DNA of 64,000 nucleotides from Chryseobacterium sp. CH25 (GTDB lineage: Bacteria > Bacteroidota > Bacteroidia > Flavobacteriales > Weeksellaceae): NCBI RefSeq assembly GCF_004119455.1, contig NZ_NRQT01000006.1:1-64000 (forward strand), written 5' to 3'. A model generated the notes under the pieces. The model had not been told where the DNA came from, did not search any database, and saw only the letters and a program-made list of their open reading frames with translations. The position numbers were made by a program, and so were the translations under genes. How positions within the stretch are numbered: the first letter of the stretch is position 1; every line of letters begins with the position of its first letter. Below are positions 17,724 through 27,624 of this stretch, one piece after another.

Positions 17724-18872
17724 TCACATTTTATTTAATAATTCCAGGGGAGCAACAAACAGTCTGTAGAAAACTCCCTCGAAGGTAAAGCCCTTTCCGG
17801 ACATCTCTACTCTGTACAGCAGTGAAAAGAGTATTATAGCCATTGTAATGTAGAATTTCCGATCAATAACTATTGGCTCATAAGCATATATTGAATCTCC
17901 TTCTCTCAGCATTATGGCAAAAAGAATAATCATTAGCATCATATGAATGTACATCCATCTTCCCCAGTCTATAGCCAGATAAAACAGTGGAAATGAAAAG
18001 ATAAAGGCCCCGATTAATAAAATATATAAAATCTTTCGCCCATTTAGATATTTTAAATAATAGCCTATATGGAAAACGCTTATTGCTAAGCTTATAAAAT
18101 ATAGAAGATATTCATTAAGATGTTCTTTAATATATTGTCTTTCATCAATATTCCAGTAGAAGATTCCATAAGTAGGATGTACTCCGCGGCTGTTCAAAAT
18201 TTCCAACGACATTCCTTCGTTTACATTCTTTCCAAATAAAACAATAGCCGCTGCCGGAATGATTACTGCAAGAAAGTATTTAATATATCTCCGGATTTCC
18301 AGCTTTCCGTTTTTCACATAAAGTGCAATGGCAAAATAAGGAACATAAAATAAGGTAACCTCATGCAGAAGTGTACTGATAAAAAGTAGGAAACAGAAGA
18401 TATATTCTTTAGATTTTGAAAGTTTACCACGATCTAAAAGGTATACAAAGTATGTAAATAAAAGAAATACAATAAATTCTTTTTTCCCTACATATGTTAC
18501 TGTATTCAACAGCCCTACGAAGCCTATGGATGATAATAGCAACGACAGATACAACAGATCTGTTATTTTATACCGAATGAGCCTTGTATAACACCAGAAG
18601 AACAGAGAAATAATAATAAACTGAAAAAAGTATACGATATAATTAAGACTAAACCCCGTTATATCCTGAAGAATAAAAAAGAAACTTCCGGACAACCCTC
18701 TTCTCTTGAAACCACCGTCTTCATAATTAATAAGCCAGTCGGCAAGGATATATCCATCATCTTTAAGATTAAATGCGAGGGTAAATGCGAGGGTATAAAC
18801 AGCCGTAATGGCAATAAGAAAATAAATAAAAATCTTAATATTAAAATATTGTACAAACTTCTCTAACCTCAT
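17724..18872 (-). CDS. Polytopic membrane protein, possibly a glycan polymerase or glucosyltransferase
   Basis: The 382-residue product has about nine to ten hydrophobic helices with Lys/Arg-rich cytoplasmic loops. I do not recognise a named family. The first periplasmic loop contains DDGYILADWLINYEDGGFKRRGLSGSFFF, an acidic/aromatic stretch between TM1 and TM2 like the loops of EpsG-like and other membrane glycan enzymes. Another loop has NSRGVHPTYGIFYWNIDERQ. No ATPase, transporter or peptidase motif is visible. It ends 55 bases before topA on the same strand and could share its transcript. Confidence 0.65.
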   Translation of the reverse strand: MRLEKFVQYFNIKIFIYFLIAITAVYTLAFTLAFNLKDDGYILADWLINYEDGGFKRRGLSGSFFFILQDITGFSLNYIVYFFQFIIISLFFWCYTRLIRYKITDLLYLSLLLSSIGFVGLLNTVTYVGKKEFIVFLLFTYFVYLLDRGKLSKSKEYIFCFLLFISTLLHEVTLFYVPYFAIALYVKNGKLEIRRYIKYFLAVIIPAAAIVLFGKNVNEGMSLEILNSRGVHPTYGIFYWNIDERQYIKEHLNEYLLYFISLAISVFHIGYYLKYLNGRKILYILLIGAFIFSFPLFYLAIDWGRWMYIHMMLMIILFAIMLREGDSIYAYEPIVIDRKFYITMAIILFSLLYRVEMSGKGFTFEGVFYRLFVAPLELLNKM

Positions 18873-19054
18873 AGTGTATTTTTAAAATCTGTAAAAAAGA
18901 AATGAACAAGCGGGAACCTCATCTTTTTTCTAATTTTACAAGTGCTAAAATTATGAATTTACTGTTATCCGGAAACATATATTTCATTTTTTTAACAAGA
19001 ATAATCCTTTGTTTGAAGGTAAATTCTATTTTTAAACAAAGAAGTAAGCAAAAT

Positions 19055-19081
19055 ATGCCGGCTCTATGCATGAACCGGCAT
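19055..19081 (-). terminator. Terminator after the shorter FISUMP-like gene
   Basis: A 7-bp stem ATGCCGG/CCGGCAT with a 13-base loop lies 26 bases past the stop at 19107. A six-T run follows on the plus strand and a short TATTTTG on the minus strand, so it could act in either direction. Confidence 0.6.
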
Positions 19082-19106
19082 TTTTTATCCTTTGATCCTG
19101 AATTTT

Positions 19107-22100
19107 TTATTTTCTCATTTCAAAAGATCTTTCATTCAAAGTGATTAAATCTTTAGGAATTTCATTCCTTGATGCAGGTAAGACTGTTACCTGATCCTTA
19201 GGAATGGGGCCTAATTCATTTCCACTGGCATCAAATTTCATTTTTACACATCTGCAGTTCATTCCGAAATAAGGATCATTGTTATCGTGGAAGGCAAGCA
19301 TACGGTTTGCTGTAGAGGCCGCATCCCAAAGAATACTTACCGGTCTTCCAATATAATTTGACAACAGAACTCCGGTCCAGATTCCAGGAAACTGAAAATT
19401 AATCACATTATAACTTCCGGCTGCATTCTGATTGGTAATAACACTTCTAAAGGCTCTTGATCCTGAGTTGGGATAGTTTCCCACATTGTATGACTGGTTA
19501 TTAAAAGCATATCCAATAGTAGAGGTAGTACTGGGATTTCTGACTCTTGTTCCTAAATAATCATTTATTACGCTAAATGCCGTTGCTACATTTTTATCTT
19601 TTTTATACCAGGGAGAGATACCGAAATCCTGATTTGTTGTTATGGATGTTCCGGTAAGATCCGGAATACGCCATCCTTCCGGGCATGGATCAAATGGAGA
19701 TTTTCTTGTTCCTCTCCCCCAGCGGTCAGCGGCTAAATTAGGTTCATCTGCCAGCCAGTCTGTTCCGTTTGTAAAGTTAGGAGCGGCACTATTGTAAGCA
19801 GCAAAGGTACTTGGGATCATATACACTAAAGGATTTCTCACGGAATACGTTAAAACTTTTGAAATTTTATCTGCTATTTTATCTTTCGGTAGTACGTTGG
19901 CGTTAGCCGCATTTGTATAGGTATTAAAAGGTATAATATAACTTCCGGACAGGTTATTATATGTTGCTGCCGTTAAAGAAGTATATGTTACAGTTCCATT
20001 TGCCCCTGCTACACCTAAAAAGATATTAAATGAAGCTCTGTTATCAGCATATTGAAAAGTCGGAATCGGGTCTTTTCTTCCCCATTGATAATGCATACCT
20101 GTTGAAGCTCTGATTTTTGCCAATTCAGCTGCTGTAGGTGTTAATGGATTGGCAACTGCTGGAAAAGCATCAGTAGCCCCCAGGTTTCTGTCCATAAATT
20201 CTGTCTGTAATGGTGATGAACCTTTATCCACGTAATTTACATAATTCGTTACTGCTGTATTAGGTAATTCTGTAGTATAAAAAACAGATGCAACCGGAGT
20301 ATCTGTTACCCACACTTGCCAGCTCCAATACACAGGATTTGCAATGCTTCCGTTATGTAAGGTAACTACAGCATTTCCGCTTTGATTAGGATTCACTGTA
20401 ACTATAATTTTAGTATTTGAAAGCTCTCCCAATGAACCCGGTGAACTATTAGAAACAAGCACTTTACTGATTAAACCCGAATTTGTACTCCAAAGAACAT
20501 TCGCTTTTAAATTATTAAAACTTGATGGGGAAAGAATATCCTGATTATTCAATATCCCACTTTGAACTGAAAATGCTTTACTTATAGGAATTTCAAGGGT
20601 GGTCTGTGTTGTACTTTTTACAATCTGATAGGTATTCGGATTGTTAATTCCTTCTTTAAACTCAACAACAGCCGGAAGATACTCCGTTGGAAAATCATAG
20701 TTATCCAATGTATACAGAGGATCTTTTATACATCTACATGCATTTGCTCCTGAGGTTTCACCCGCTGCTAACGGCATATACCAATATCGTCCTTTTACAC
20801 TTGGAAAAGTCGTATCCGGAACATCCGGCTGTCCTTTATCCGGTACCATAAACAGTGCTCTGGCCCCAACAGCAGGGGTATTATCAAAATGCTTAGCCAT
20901 TGTTGCCGTCCATAAGCCTGTATGATGCTGATCGGTATATTGCCCCTGATGAACCGTAAGTCCCAATTGTCCTGTTCCTGGAAAAATGCCCATATTAAAA
21001 CCATTTACATCAGACAGATCAAACCCTGTATTGGCATATAGTTTAAACCCCTTCATATAATTTGGAGTATTGACATCTGTTGGTTTTATTACGTGGTATT
21101 TATTGGCTTCAAAAGTATTTTTCCCCATATTGGTTCTTACTCCAAATGGCGAATAATCTATTCTCACATCATCTATATACGTCTGTGAAGCTAAATTAGC
21201 AACCAGCATTGAAGGAATCCGCCACCCGTTCGGACATGGATCATAGGCGGATTTATCACGATACGGTTGTGCACTGCTGTCATCATTATAATTTGCATTT
21301 ACCTTTCCCTGAGAATTGTCTGACCATAAATTCAACTCAGAAAGCTGGGCATCCGGAACAGTTGCCGATTTACCGAACCAGTTTACCATTAAAGCTGTAT
21401 TGTTATTATAATAAGCAGGTCCTGAATTATCATCTTTATTAACATAGATAAGGCTTAACGGATTTTTGATGGAAAGTTTAATATTATTGCTGACCTCAGC
21501 ATTGGAAAGCAGAACAAATTTTCTAAGATCATCAATTCTAACAGCTCCGGTAAAATTCTTAGCTCCCCGATGCCTTACCCGCCCTACAGATCCTGAAACT
21601 TCATAAAAATCATCTCCTTTTAAAGCCAAAGGTGGAATAGGATCTTTTCTTCCCCATTGATATAGCATTCCCCCATTTTTATTCCATTCTGTTGCTGTGA
21701 TGGAATTCCCGGTTGCTCCAAGGTTTCTATCCATCCATCTCCATTCAGAATCAGGAATCAGTTCTACAGTTCCGTTGTTTCTTTGTCTTGATACGCCTGT
21801 AAAACTTTTATAATTGGATCCATTTTCCGGAGTATCAGTAACCCAGATATGCCATGACCAGAAAATTTCGCCGTTAATCTTTAAGGCAACAACTGCATTT
21901 CCTTCTTTAGATGTATTGACCGGGACTTTTATTTTAGCATCTTCTCCGGAGCCTACTATCTCCAGAAGATACCCTACTCCTGATCTGATCAGCCCCGGAT
22001 TGTCTTCCCAAAGAACATCTGCAGTTACCTGCCCTGTGGGAATTCCTGAAGCTCCAAGAATTTTATCCTGCTGCCACATCACGTAAGCTTTTTTTACAGG

Positions 22101-22376
22101 AACATATAAGCCTTCACTGTTCTGAGCGGGATCAAAAAGATAACTATTAGGAGCTTTTGTCCAGTCTTTTTCGTCATAAAAGGTCCTCCTTTGTATATTT
22201 GGATTTTTGATGCCAGTTCGAATACCCTTTTTAACTGAGGATTTAATTATTGTATCCTTATCAGTCTTTTTGATCTTGGCCGTCTGGTTTTTAAGTTCTA
22301 TACTATTGATAGAACAGATGCATATCAACACCAGGCAAATGATTGCCACTAAGTTTTTTATTACTGATTTTTTCAT
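19107..22376 (-). CDS. Large exported protein with two FISUMP-like modules, no sorting tail
   Basis: The 1089-residue protein begins with a hydrophobic segment (LVAIICLVLICICSI) acting as signal peptide or anchor. It has two long modules (about 70-570 and 570-1060). Each opens with a beta-rich part ending WSWHIWVTDTP or WSWQVWVTDTP. Each continues with MDRNLGA, YQWGRKDPIP, DPCPNGWRIP or DPCPEGWRIP, and a CRC pair near the end. These phrases resemble the Fib_succ_major (FISUMP) domain, though I could not run a search. It is a close paralogue of the 1571-residue neighbour but stops soon after the last CRC motif without a T9SS tail. Function is unknown; a surface or adhesive role is a guess. Confidence 0.8.
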   Translation of the reverse strand: MKKSVIKNLVAIICLVLICICSINSIELKNQTAKIKKTDKDTIIKSSVKKGIRTGIKNPNIQRRTFYDEKDWTKAPNSYLFDPAQNSEGLYVPVKKAYVMWQQDKILGASGIPTGQVTADVLWEDNPGLIRSGVGYLLEIVGSGEDAKIKVPVNTSKEGNAVVALKINGEIFWSWHIWVTDTPENGSNYKSFTGVSRQRNNGTVELIPDSEWRWMDRNLGATGNSITATEWNKNGGMLYQWGRKDPIPPLALKGDDFYEVSGSVGRVRHRGAKNFTGAVRIDDLRKFVLLSNAEVSNNIKLSIKNPLSLIYVNKDDNSGPAYYNNNTALMVNWFGKSATVPDAQLSELNLWSDNSQGKVNANYNDDSSAQPYRDKSAYDPCPNGWRIPSMLVANLASQTYIDDVRIDYSPFGVRTNMGKNTFEANKYHVIKPTDVNTPNYMKGFKLYANTGFDLSDVNGFNMGIFPGTGQLGLTVHQGQYTDQHHTGLWTATMAKHFDNTPAVGARALFMVPDKGQPDVPDTTFPSVKGRYWYMPLAAGETSGANACRCIKDPLYTLDNYDFPTEYLPAVVEFKEGINNPNTYQIVKSTTQTTLEIPISKAFSVQSGILNNQDILSPSSFNNLKANVLWSTNSGLISKVLVSNSSPGSLGELSNTKIIVTVNPNQSGNAVVTLHNGSIANPVYWSWQVWVTDTPVASVFYTTELPNTAVTNYVNYVDKGSSPLQTEFMDRNLGATDAFPAVANPLTPTAAELAKIRASTGMHYQWGRKDPIPTFQYADNRASFNIFLGVAGANGTVTYTSLTAATYNNLSGSYIIPFNTYTNAANANVLPKDKIADKISKVLTYSVRNPLVYMIPSTFAAYNSAAPNFTNGTDWLADEPNLAADRWGRGTRKSPFDPCPEGWRIPDLTGTSITTNQDFGISPWYKKDKNVATAFSVINDYLGTRVRNPSTTSTIGYAFNNQSYNVGNYPNSGSRAFRSVITNQNAAGSYNVINFQFPGIWTGVLLSNYIGRPVSILWDAASTANRMLAFHDNNDPYFGMNCRCVKMKFDASGNELGPIPKDQVTVLPASRNEIPKDLITLNERSFEMRK

Positions 22377-22590
22377 GTCAATGATTTTTATATAAACACA
22401 AGTACACTCCTATACTTTTGATATAAAAAAGTCAAATAATACAATGCAAACAATTAAATAAATCAATTAACCATAAAATAATTCAACATAATTTATTTAT
22501 AAGTAAAAATTTAATAATAAAAATTAAAAGATCAAAAAACACACCAAAAGAATAATACCCTGAATTAAGCACACAATAAGAGCATAAAAA

Positions 22591-22613
22591 AACCGGAAGA
22601 AAATCTTCCGGTT
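22591..22613 (-). terminator. Strong terminator after the T9SS-targeted giant protein
   Basis: A perfect 10-bp stem (AACCGGAAGA with TCTTCCGGTT) around AAA is followed on the minus strand by TTTTTATG. It lies 23 bases past the stop at 22636. Confidence 0.9.
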
Positions 22614-22635
22614 AAAGTCTTATGAAACAGTTTAC

Positions 22636-25600
22636 TTATTCCTTAATAATCTTCACTACATTTTCTGAGCTATTAATTCTTATCAGATAAGCTCCTGTTG
22701 TTAAAGCTGAAAGATCTGTCTGATCATTTTCAAATTTACCTGATTTCACCAACTGCCCAGACATATTATAAATCTGGTAATGATATTCTCTTACTTTATC
22801 ATTTCCTTTGATATACAACATGCTCTTTACCGGATTAGGGAATACTTCAAGTTTATTCTGAACAATCTTTTCCTCAACAGTTTTTCTAGCTAGAATATCT
22901 GTTGCTCTGGCCGCTGAAACCGTTGTTACCTGCAATCTTGGTATTGGTCCGGCTTCATTTACTCCATCAGTTTTCACTTTTACACAACGACAGCTTGCTC
23001 CAAAGTACGGATCATTATTATCATGAAATGCCTGAATAAAATTCTGACTGACATTGCTATCATATTTTTTGAGAAGCAAATTAATTGGCCTTCCGTTGAA
23101 ATTGGAGTTTAAACCTGCCATCCAGAAGCCTGTATAAAGGCTTCCATTGGTATCTCCTTCAGAAGAAGCAAAATTAGGTACCGTGTTGGTAGTAACGCTT
23201 CTGTATCCTCTCATCCCTGTAAATATTGCATAATTACCAATGGTGTAGCCATTATTAGGAAACATAAATCCTGCAATTCTTCTCTTTCCTACTCTTACCT
23301 GAGTTCCAAAATTATCTGTTATAATTCTATAGGCACTTGCCGCTCTGTATGCTTTTCTATACCATGGGCTAAGACCAAAATCTTCCTGTGCTACAGGGTT
23401 TGAAGGAACTGGTATTATTACCGACACAGTCGTCAAATCAGGGATTCTCCAGCCTTCCGGGCAAGGATCAAAAGGAGATTTCTTATCACCTCTTCCCCAT
23501 CTGTCTGCAGCTAAGTTGGGTTCCGCAGCCAGCCAGTCTGACCCTTTTCCTGTGGCATCCAAGGTACTTGGTACCATAAAGGCCAATGGGTTTTTCACGG
23601 AATACGAAAGTACTTTTGCAATTTTCTCAGATGGTTTATCTGTTGTTAAAACATTAGCATTCGCAGCATTACTATAAGTAGCATAAGGCCTGATATAATT
23701 GGTATTATAACTTGACTCAATTAAAGGCGTATAAGTTACAGCTCCGTTTGCAGCGGTGGTTCCCGTCCAGTATTTTACAGCGTCTGTTTTATAACGATAC
23801 TGAAGATAATCAATATCTGATGCTGTTCTGTACGTTGGAATAGGATCTTTTCTTCCCCATTGATAATGAAGTCCACCAGAAAGCATAATCTGCTCAGGAG
23901 AGCCTGGCAATGCTGTTTCAGGGTTTAAATTATCACCGTAAATAGTAGGAAACACTTCTACAGCACCTAAGTTTCTGTCCATCATCTCAGTATCCAGAAC
24001 TTCACTTCTTTTTGCAAAATTTATATAATTTGTTGCATTAGCATCAGGCTGATCTGTGATGTGTCGATTGGATCCAATAGGTGTATTGGTCACCCAAATA
24101 TGCCAGCTCCAATATACAGGGTTTGAAATATCCCCGTTATGTAATGTAACTACTGCGTTACCACTTTTACCTGCATTAATAACTACTTTTATTGTTGAAT
24201 TAGCAATTGCAGATAAAGATCCCGGCTGATCCACAGAAACCTGCTTAATTAAACCTGTATCTGTTGTCCACAAAACATTTGTTTTTAAATTATCAAAACT
24301 TGAAGCATTTAAAATATCCAGATTGTTCAATAATTGACTTTGAACTGAAAAAGCTTTACTGATTGGAATTTCAATCGTAGATTCAGTTGTAGATTTTACG
24401 ATTGTATAGGTATTGGGATTATATAATCCCTCCATATACTGCCCTTCCGTGAAGAAGTCTGTAGGGAAATTATAATCGTTCACTACATATAGAGGATCCT
24501 TAATACATCTGCAACCGTTAGCACCGGAAGTTTCTCCCATAGATAATGGCTGATAGAAGTATCTTCCATTAATATTAGGGTAGTTTGGATCCGGAATATC
24601 AGGCTGTTCTTTATCAGGAACTAAAAACAAAGCTCTTGCTACTATTGACGGAGAGGCATCAAAATGTTTGATCATCGTTGCCGTCCATAAGGCCGTGTGG
24701 TGCTGATCGGTATACTGCCCTTCATGTCTGTTGATCAGTAACTGTCCTGTGCCTGGGAATTTGCCCATATTAAATCCGCCTATGTTGGAAAGGTCGTATC
24801 CTACATTCGTATACAGCTTAAATCCTTTCATAAAATCAGGAGCACCTGCATCGGTAGGCTTGATAATCTGATAGGTATTGGCTTCAAAAGCATTCTTTCC
24901 CATATTGGTTTTTACCCCTAAAGGAGAGAAGTCAATTCTAATATCATCAATATAAGTCTTGGAGCCTGCATTAGCCACTAAAACAGAAGGAATTCTCCAA
25001 CCATTAGGACATGGATCATAAGAGGATTTATTTTTGTACGGCTGAGCATCATTATCATCCAGATAATTATCTCTGTATTTTCCTTCTGAATTATCAGACC
25101 ATAAATTAAGCTCAGAAAGACGACTGCTTATAAGATCCGGTGATTTTCCAAACCAGTTTAACATGATTGTCTTAGCACTGTCGTAATAAGCAATATCTGC
25201 ACTGTTATTCCCAACATAGATAAGGCTTAAAGGGTTTTTAACGGCAAGAGAAAGGTTATTTTTCACATTGGCATTAGCCACGGGTACAAATTTTCTAAGC
25301 GCATCAATTTTAACAGAGTTGGCCGTATACTGAGCATTTCTATGTCTTATTCGTCCTATAGAACCTGACACTTCGTAGGAATCATTTCCTTTTGCCGTTA
25401 AAGGTGGAATTGGATCTTTTCTTCCCCATTGGTAAAGCAATCCACCATTTTTATTCCAATTTCCTGAAGTTAAAGAGTTACTCATTGCTCCCAGGTTTCG
25501 ATCCATCCAACCCCAATCTGAATCCGGAATCAACTCAACTGTTCCATCTTTTTTCTGTCTTTTTAATCCTGCGAAGCTTTTGTAAGTAGAACCGTTAGTA

Positions 25601-27351
25601 GGATCATCCGTTACCCAAACATGCCACGACCAATAAACTTCACCATTCACTTTTAAAGCAATAACAGCATTTCCTTTTTTAGCTTTATTAACAGGAACTT
25701 TAATCTTAGCATCTTCCCCTGAGCCTATCATTTCAAGGGTGTAGTTAGCTCCAGACTTAATTAAGCCGTGTGCATCTTCCCATAAAACATCTGCAGTTAA
25801 TGTTCCACCAGGAATATTAGTTCCACCGATATATTTATCTTTCTGCCACATGGCAAAGGCTTTTTTAACCGGAATATAAAGACCGTCTACATTATTTCCC
25901 GTCTTATCTTTTCCCGTGAAAATATAACTGTTCGGAGCCTTAGTCCAATCTGCTACACTATAATCTGAAACAGCTCCAGCATTTACCGTAAAACAGCCCT
26001 GTGAACATTCCGAAGTATCATCATACGCTGCAGTAGAACCAAAAATACCGGTATACTTAATAAATTTAAATATTTCTTTTTCAACATCCTGCATTGATCT
26101 TTTCGGTACATAAGAAGTGGTAACATCATTTCTTAATGCTCCAACACCATATAAAGTCATTTCTGAGGTGTTGGAAATGATAAGATTTTCAGATCCCGGG
26201 CCTCTTCTTGCTACATTGTTTGTATATCCGAAATAAGGGGCTCCATAATTACTTGTACTGCTTGGGGTAAGATCCAGATAGGTGCCATCATTTTTATAGA
26301 TCCTTAATCCTGTTGTAATACTGGACACAATTACAACCGGTTCCTGATCCGGAATAAATTCGGATAAACTTTTCCATGTCTTATTGTACATATTAAAGTA
26401 TCTGCTTTCTATAAAATTTGGATTTTTCCAGTTAAAGTATCCTGGTCCGTTCGGTTCTCCCGGCCATTGGCTGAATTTCACAAAGAAACCGTTGGCAGAG
26501 AATTTACCGGCAAACATATATACAGGATCATCATAGCTGTACAGATAAGGAATAGGATGGCCTGTGGCTTCATTATAGATAAATTCAGGGGTAGCGCCTA
26601 ATGTATCACTAACAGCTCCGGTATTAGTCAATTTTACAGATTTGCTTCCGTTTGCATCTGTTATCAGATCTGATGGAGAGGTAGGCGCAAATACAACATC
26701 ATCTTTTTTATTATCCATCAGAACATTACTCAGCTTGTTCCATGAGTAAGCAGAAGTAACCCTGTCTTTTACTCCAATTACTTTTCCGTTGCTGTTGGTT
26801 ACCAGTGATCCTTCTTTCTTAGGGGTTAATAGCATCGTATATTCATTCTCATCCAGATCACAGTTAGAAGCAGCATAATCATTAAGCTTATAATGACTTA
26901 TACTTTTATCCCATACAACACTGTTGAAATTACTGAGATTGGTATCTGAACTGAGTTCCACTTTTACATTATAGGAACTTTGTGCAGAAGCAGGAAGTTC
27001 AAAACGGGCCGTAAGAATCTCATTGTATTGATTATACGAATACAGAGTCTTACACCATCCTGTGATCCAATTGCCCTGTGCATCCTGATACTTGATGGAC
27101 AGCTTTATGTGATCACTGGTAAAAGGTTTTGTAAGCTTCCCACTCATCACAACCAGACCTTTCTGATTGACATTCTGATTAATAATGATAAGCGGATCCA
27201 GATCATAAGTGAATGGAACTGCAAAGGAATTAAGCCTAAAAGAATCAGGCCTTTCATAAGCTTCCGGCGGCGAAAATTCCCGCGAAAAAGCATGAGTTGA
27301 CACCACGCAGAATGCTGTTGCCAAAATTTTGGAAATAAATTTTGCTTTCAT
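22636..27351 (-). CDS. Giant T9SS-secreted protein with two FISUMP-like modules
   Basis: The 1571-residue protein has a signal peptide (about 1-23, ending THAFS) and an N-terminal region (to about 460) not shared with its neighbour. Two FISUMP-like modules follow (about 464-970 and 970-1480), each with MDRNLGA, YQWGRKDPIP, DPCPxGWRIP and CRC. The end (about 1500-1571) is a type A T9SS sorting domain: VFPNPVKSMLYI, then YNMSGQLVKSG, then LTTGAYLIRI and a Lys-rich end. It should therefore be exported by Sec, cross the outer membrane through the type IX system and be released or anchored. The substrate is unknown. It is transcribed alone, from its own promoter to a strong terminator. Confidence 0.85.
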   Translation of the reverse strand: MKAKFISKILATAFCVVSTHAFSREFSPPEAYERPDSFRLNSFAVPFTYDLDPLIIINQNVNQKGLVVMSGKLTKPFTSDHIKLSIKYQDAQGNWITGWCKTLYSYNQYNEILTARFELPASAQSSYNVKVELSSDTNLSNFNSVVWDKSISHYKLNDYAASNCDLDENEYTMLLTPKKEGSLVTNSNGKVIGVKDRVTSAYSWNKLSNVLMDNKKDDVVFAPTSPSDLITDANGSKSVKLTNTGAVSDTLGATPEFIYNEATGHPIPYLYSYDDPVYMFAGKFSANGFFVKFSQWPGEPNGPGYFNWKNPNFIESRYFNMYNKTWKSLSEFIPDQEPVVIVSSITTGLRIYKNDGTYLDLTPSSTSNYGAPYFGYTNNVARRGPGSENLIISNTSEMTLYGVGALRNDVTTSYVPKRSMQDVEKEIFKFIKYTGIFGSTAAYDDTSECSQGCFTVNAGAVSDYSVADWTKAPNSYIFTGKDKTGNNVDGLYIPVKKAFAMWQKDKYIGGTNIPGGTLTADVLWEDAHGLIKSGANYTLEMIGSGEDAKIKVPVNKAKKGNAVIALKVNGEVYWSWHVWVTDDPTNGSTYKSFAGLKRQKKDGTVELIPDSDWGWMDRNLGAMSNSLTSGNWNKNGGLLYQWGRKDPIPPLTAKGNDSYEVSGSIGRIRHRNAQYTANSVKIDALRKFVPVANANVKNNLSLAVKNPLSLIYVGNNSADIAYYDSAKTIMLNWFGKSPDLISSRLSELNLWSDNSEGKYRDNYLDDNDAQPYKNKSSYDPCPNGWRIPSVLVANAGSKTYIDDIRIDFSPLGVKTNMGKNAFEANTYQIIKPTDAGAPDFMKGFKLYTNVGYDLSNIGGFNMGKFPGTGQLLINRHEGQYTDQHHTALWTATMIKHFDASPSIVARALFLVPDKEQPDIPDPNYPNINGRYFYQPLSMGETSGANGCRCIKDPLYVVNDYNFPTDFFTEGQYMEGLYNPNTYTIVKSTTESTIEIPISKAFSVQSQLLNNLDILNASSFDNLKTNVLWTTDTGLIKQVSVDQPGSLSAIANSTIKVVINAGKSGNAVVTLHNGDISNPVYWSWHIWVTNTPIGSNRHITDQPDANATNYINFAKRSEVLDTEMMDRNLGAVEVFPTIYGDNLNPETALPGSPEQIMLSGGLHYQWGRKDPIPTYRTASDIDYLQYRYKTDAVKYWTGTTAANGAVTYTPLIESSYNTNYIRPYATYSNAANANVLTTDKPSEKIAKVLSYSVKNPLAFMVPSTLDATGKGSDWLAAEPNLAADRWGRGDKKSPFDPCPEGWRIPDLTTVSVIIPVPSNPVAQEDFGLSPWYRKAYRAASAYRIITDNFGTQVRVGKRRIAGFMFPNNGYTIGNYAIFTGMRGYRSVTTNTVPNFASSEGDTNGSLYTGFWMAGLNSNFNGRPINLLLKKYDSNVSQNFIQAFHDNNDPYFGASCRCVKVKTDGVNEAGPIPRLQVTTVSAARATDILARKTVEEKIVQNKLEVFPNPVKSMLYIKGNDKVREYHYQIYNMSGQLVKSGKFENDQTDLSALTTGAYLIRINSSENVVKIIKE

Positions 27352-27520
27352 AACGTTGTTGTTTGAAAAAATGTGTTAAAACTTGATTATTTTATCCCGA
27401 AAAGAAGATATCGGGTATAATAGGACAGGTAGGTGTGAATGATTTCACTGTTATTTTTGTTCATCATGGTGTTTTTGTGTTTTTATTTTAATCCCTGTAC
27501 AGCTAGGGAATTAATTTCAA

Positions 27521-27528
27521 CAAATATA
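27521..27528 (-). promoter_or_regulatory. Candidate -7 box for the giant T9SS protein gene
   Basis: TATATTTG on the minus strand fits TAnnTTTG. It would leave a 5' leader of about 160 bases before the ATG at 27351. There is no clear -33 box. Confidence 0.4.
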
Positions 27529-27602
27529 TGAAAAACAATATTAAGTTATAATAAAATTTCAACAACCTAATAAACAAACAAATACACAATATTCAAACAA
27601 AA

Positions 27603-27622
27603 AAACGGTAACAATACCGTTT
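27603..27622 (-). terminator. Terminator of the acyltransferase/EpsG unit
   Basis: A perfect 8-bp stem AAACGGTA/TACCGTTT with a 4-base loop is followed on the minus strand by a T tract. It lies just past the acyltransferase stop at 27625. Confidence 0.85.
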
Positions 27623-27624
27623 CT

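Noticed and set aside
19107..27351. Possible recent tandem duplication or misassembly of the two giant genes
   Set aside because: The modules differ throughout at the protein and base level and the flanks are distinct, so the duplication is old and both genes are real.
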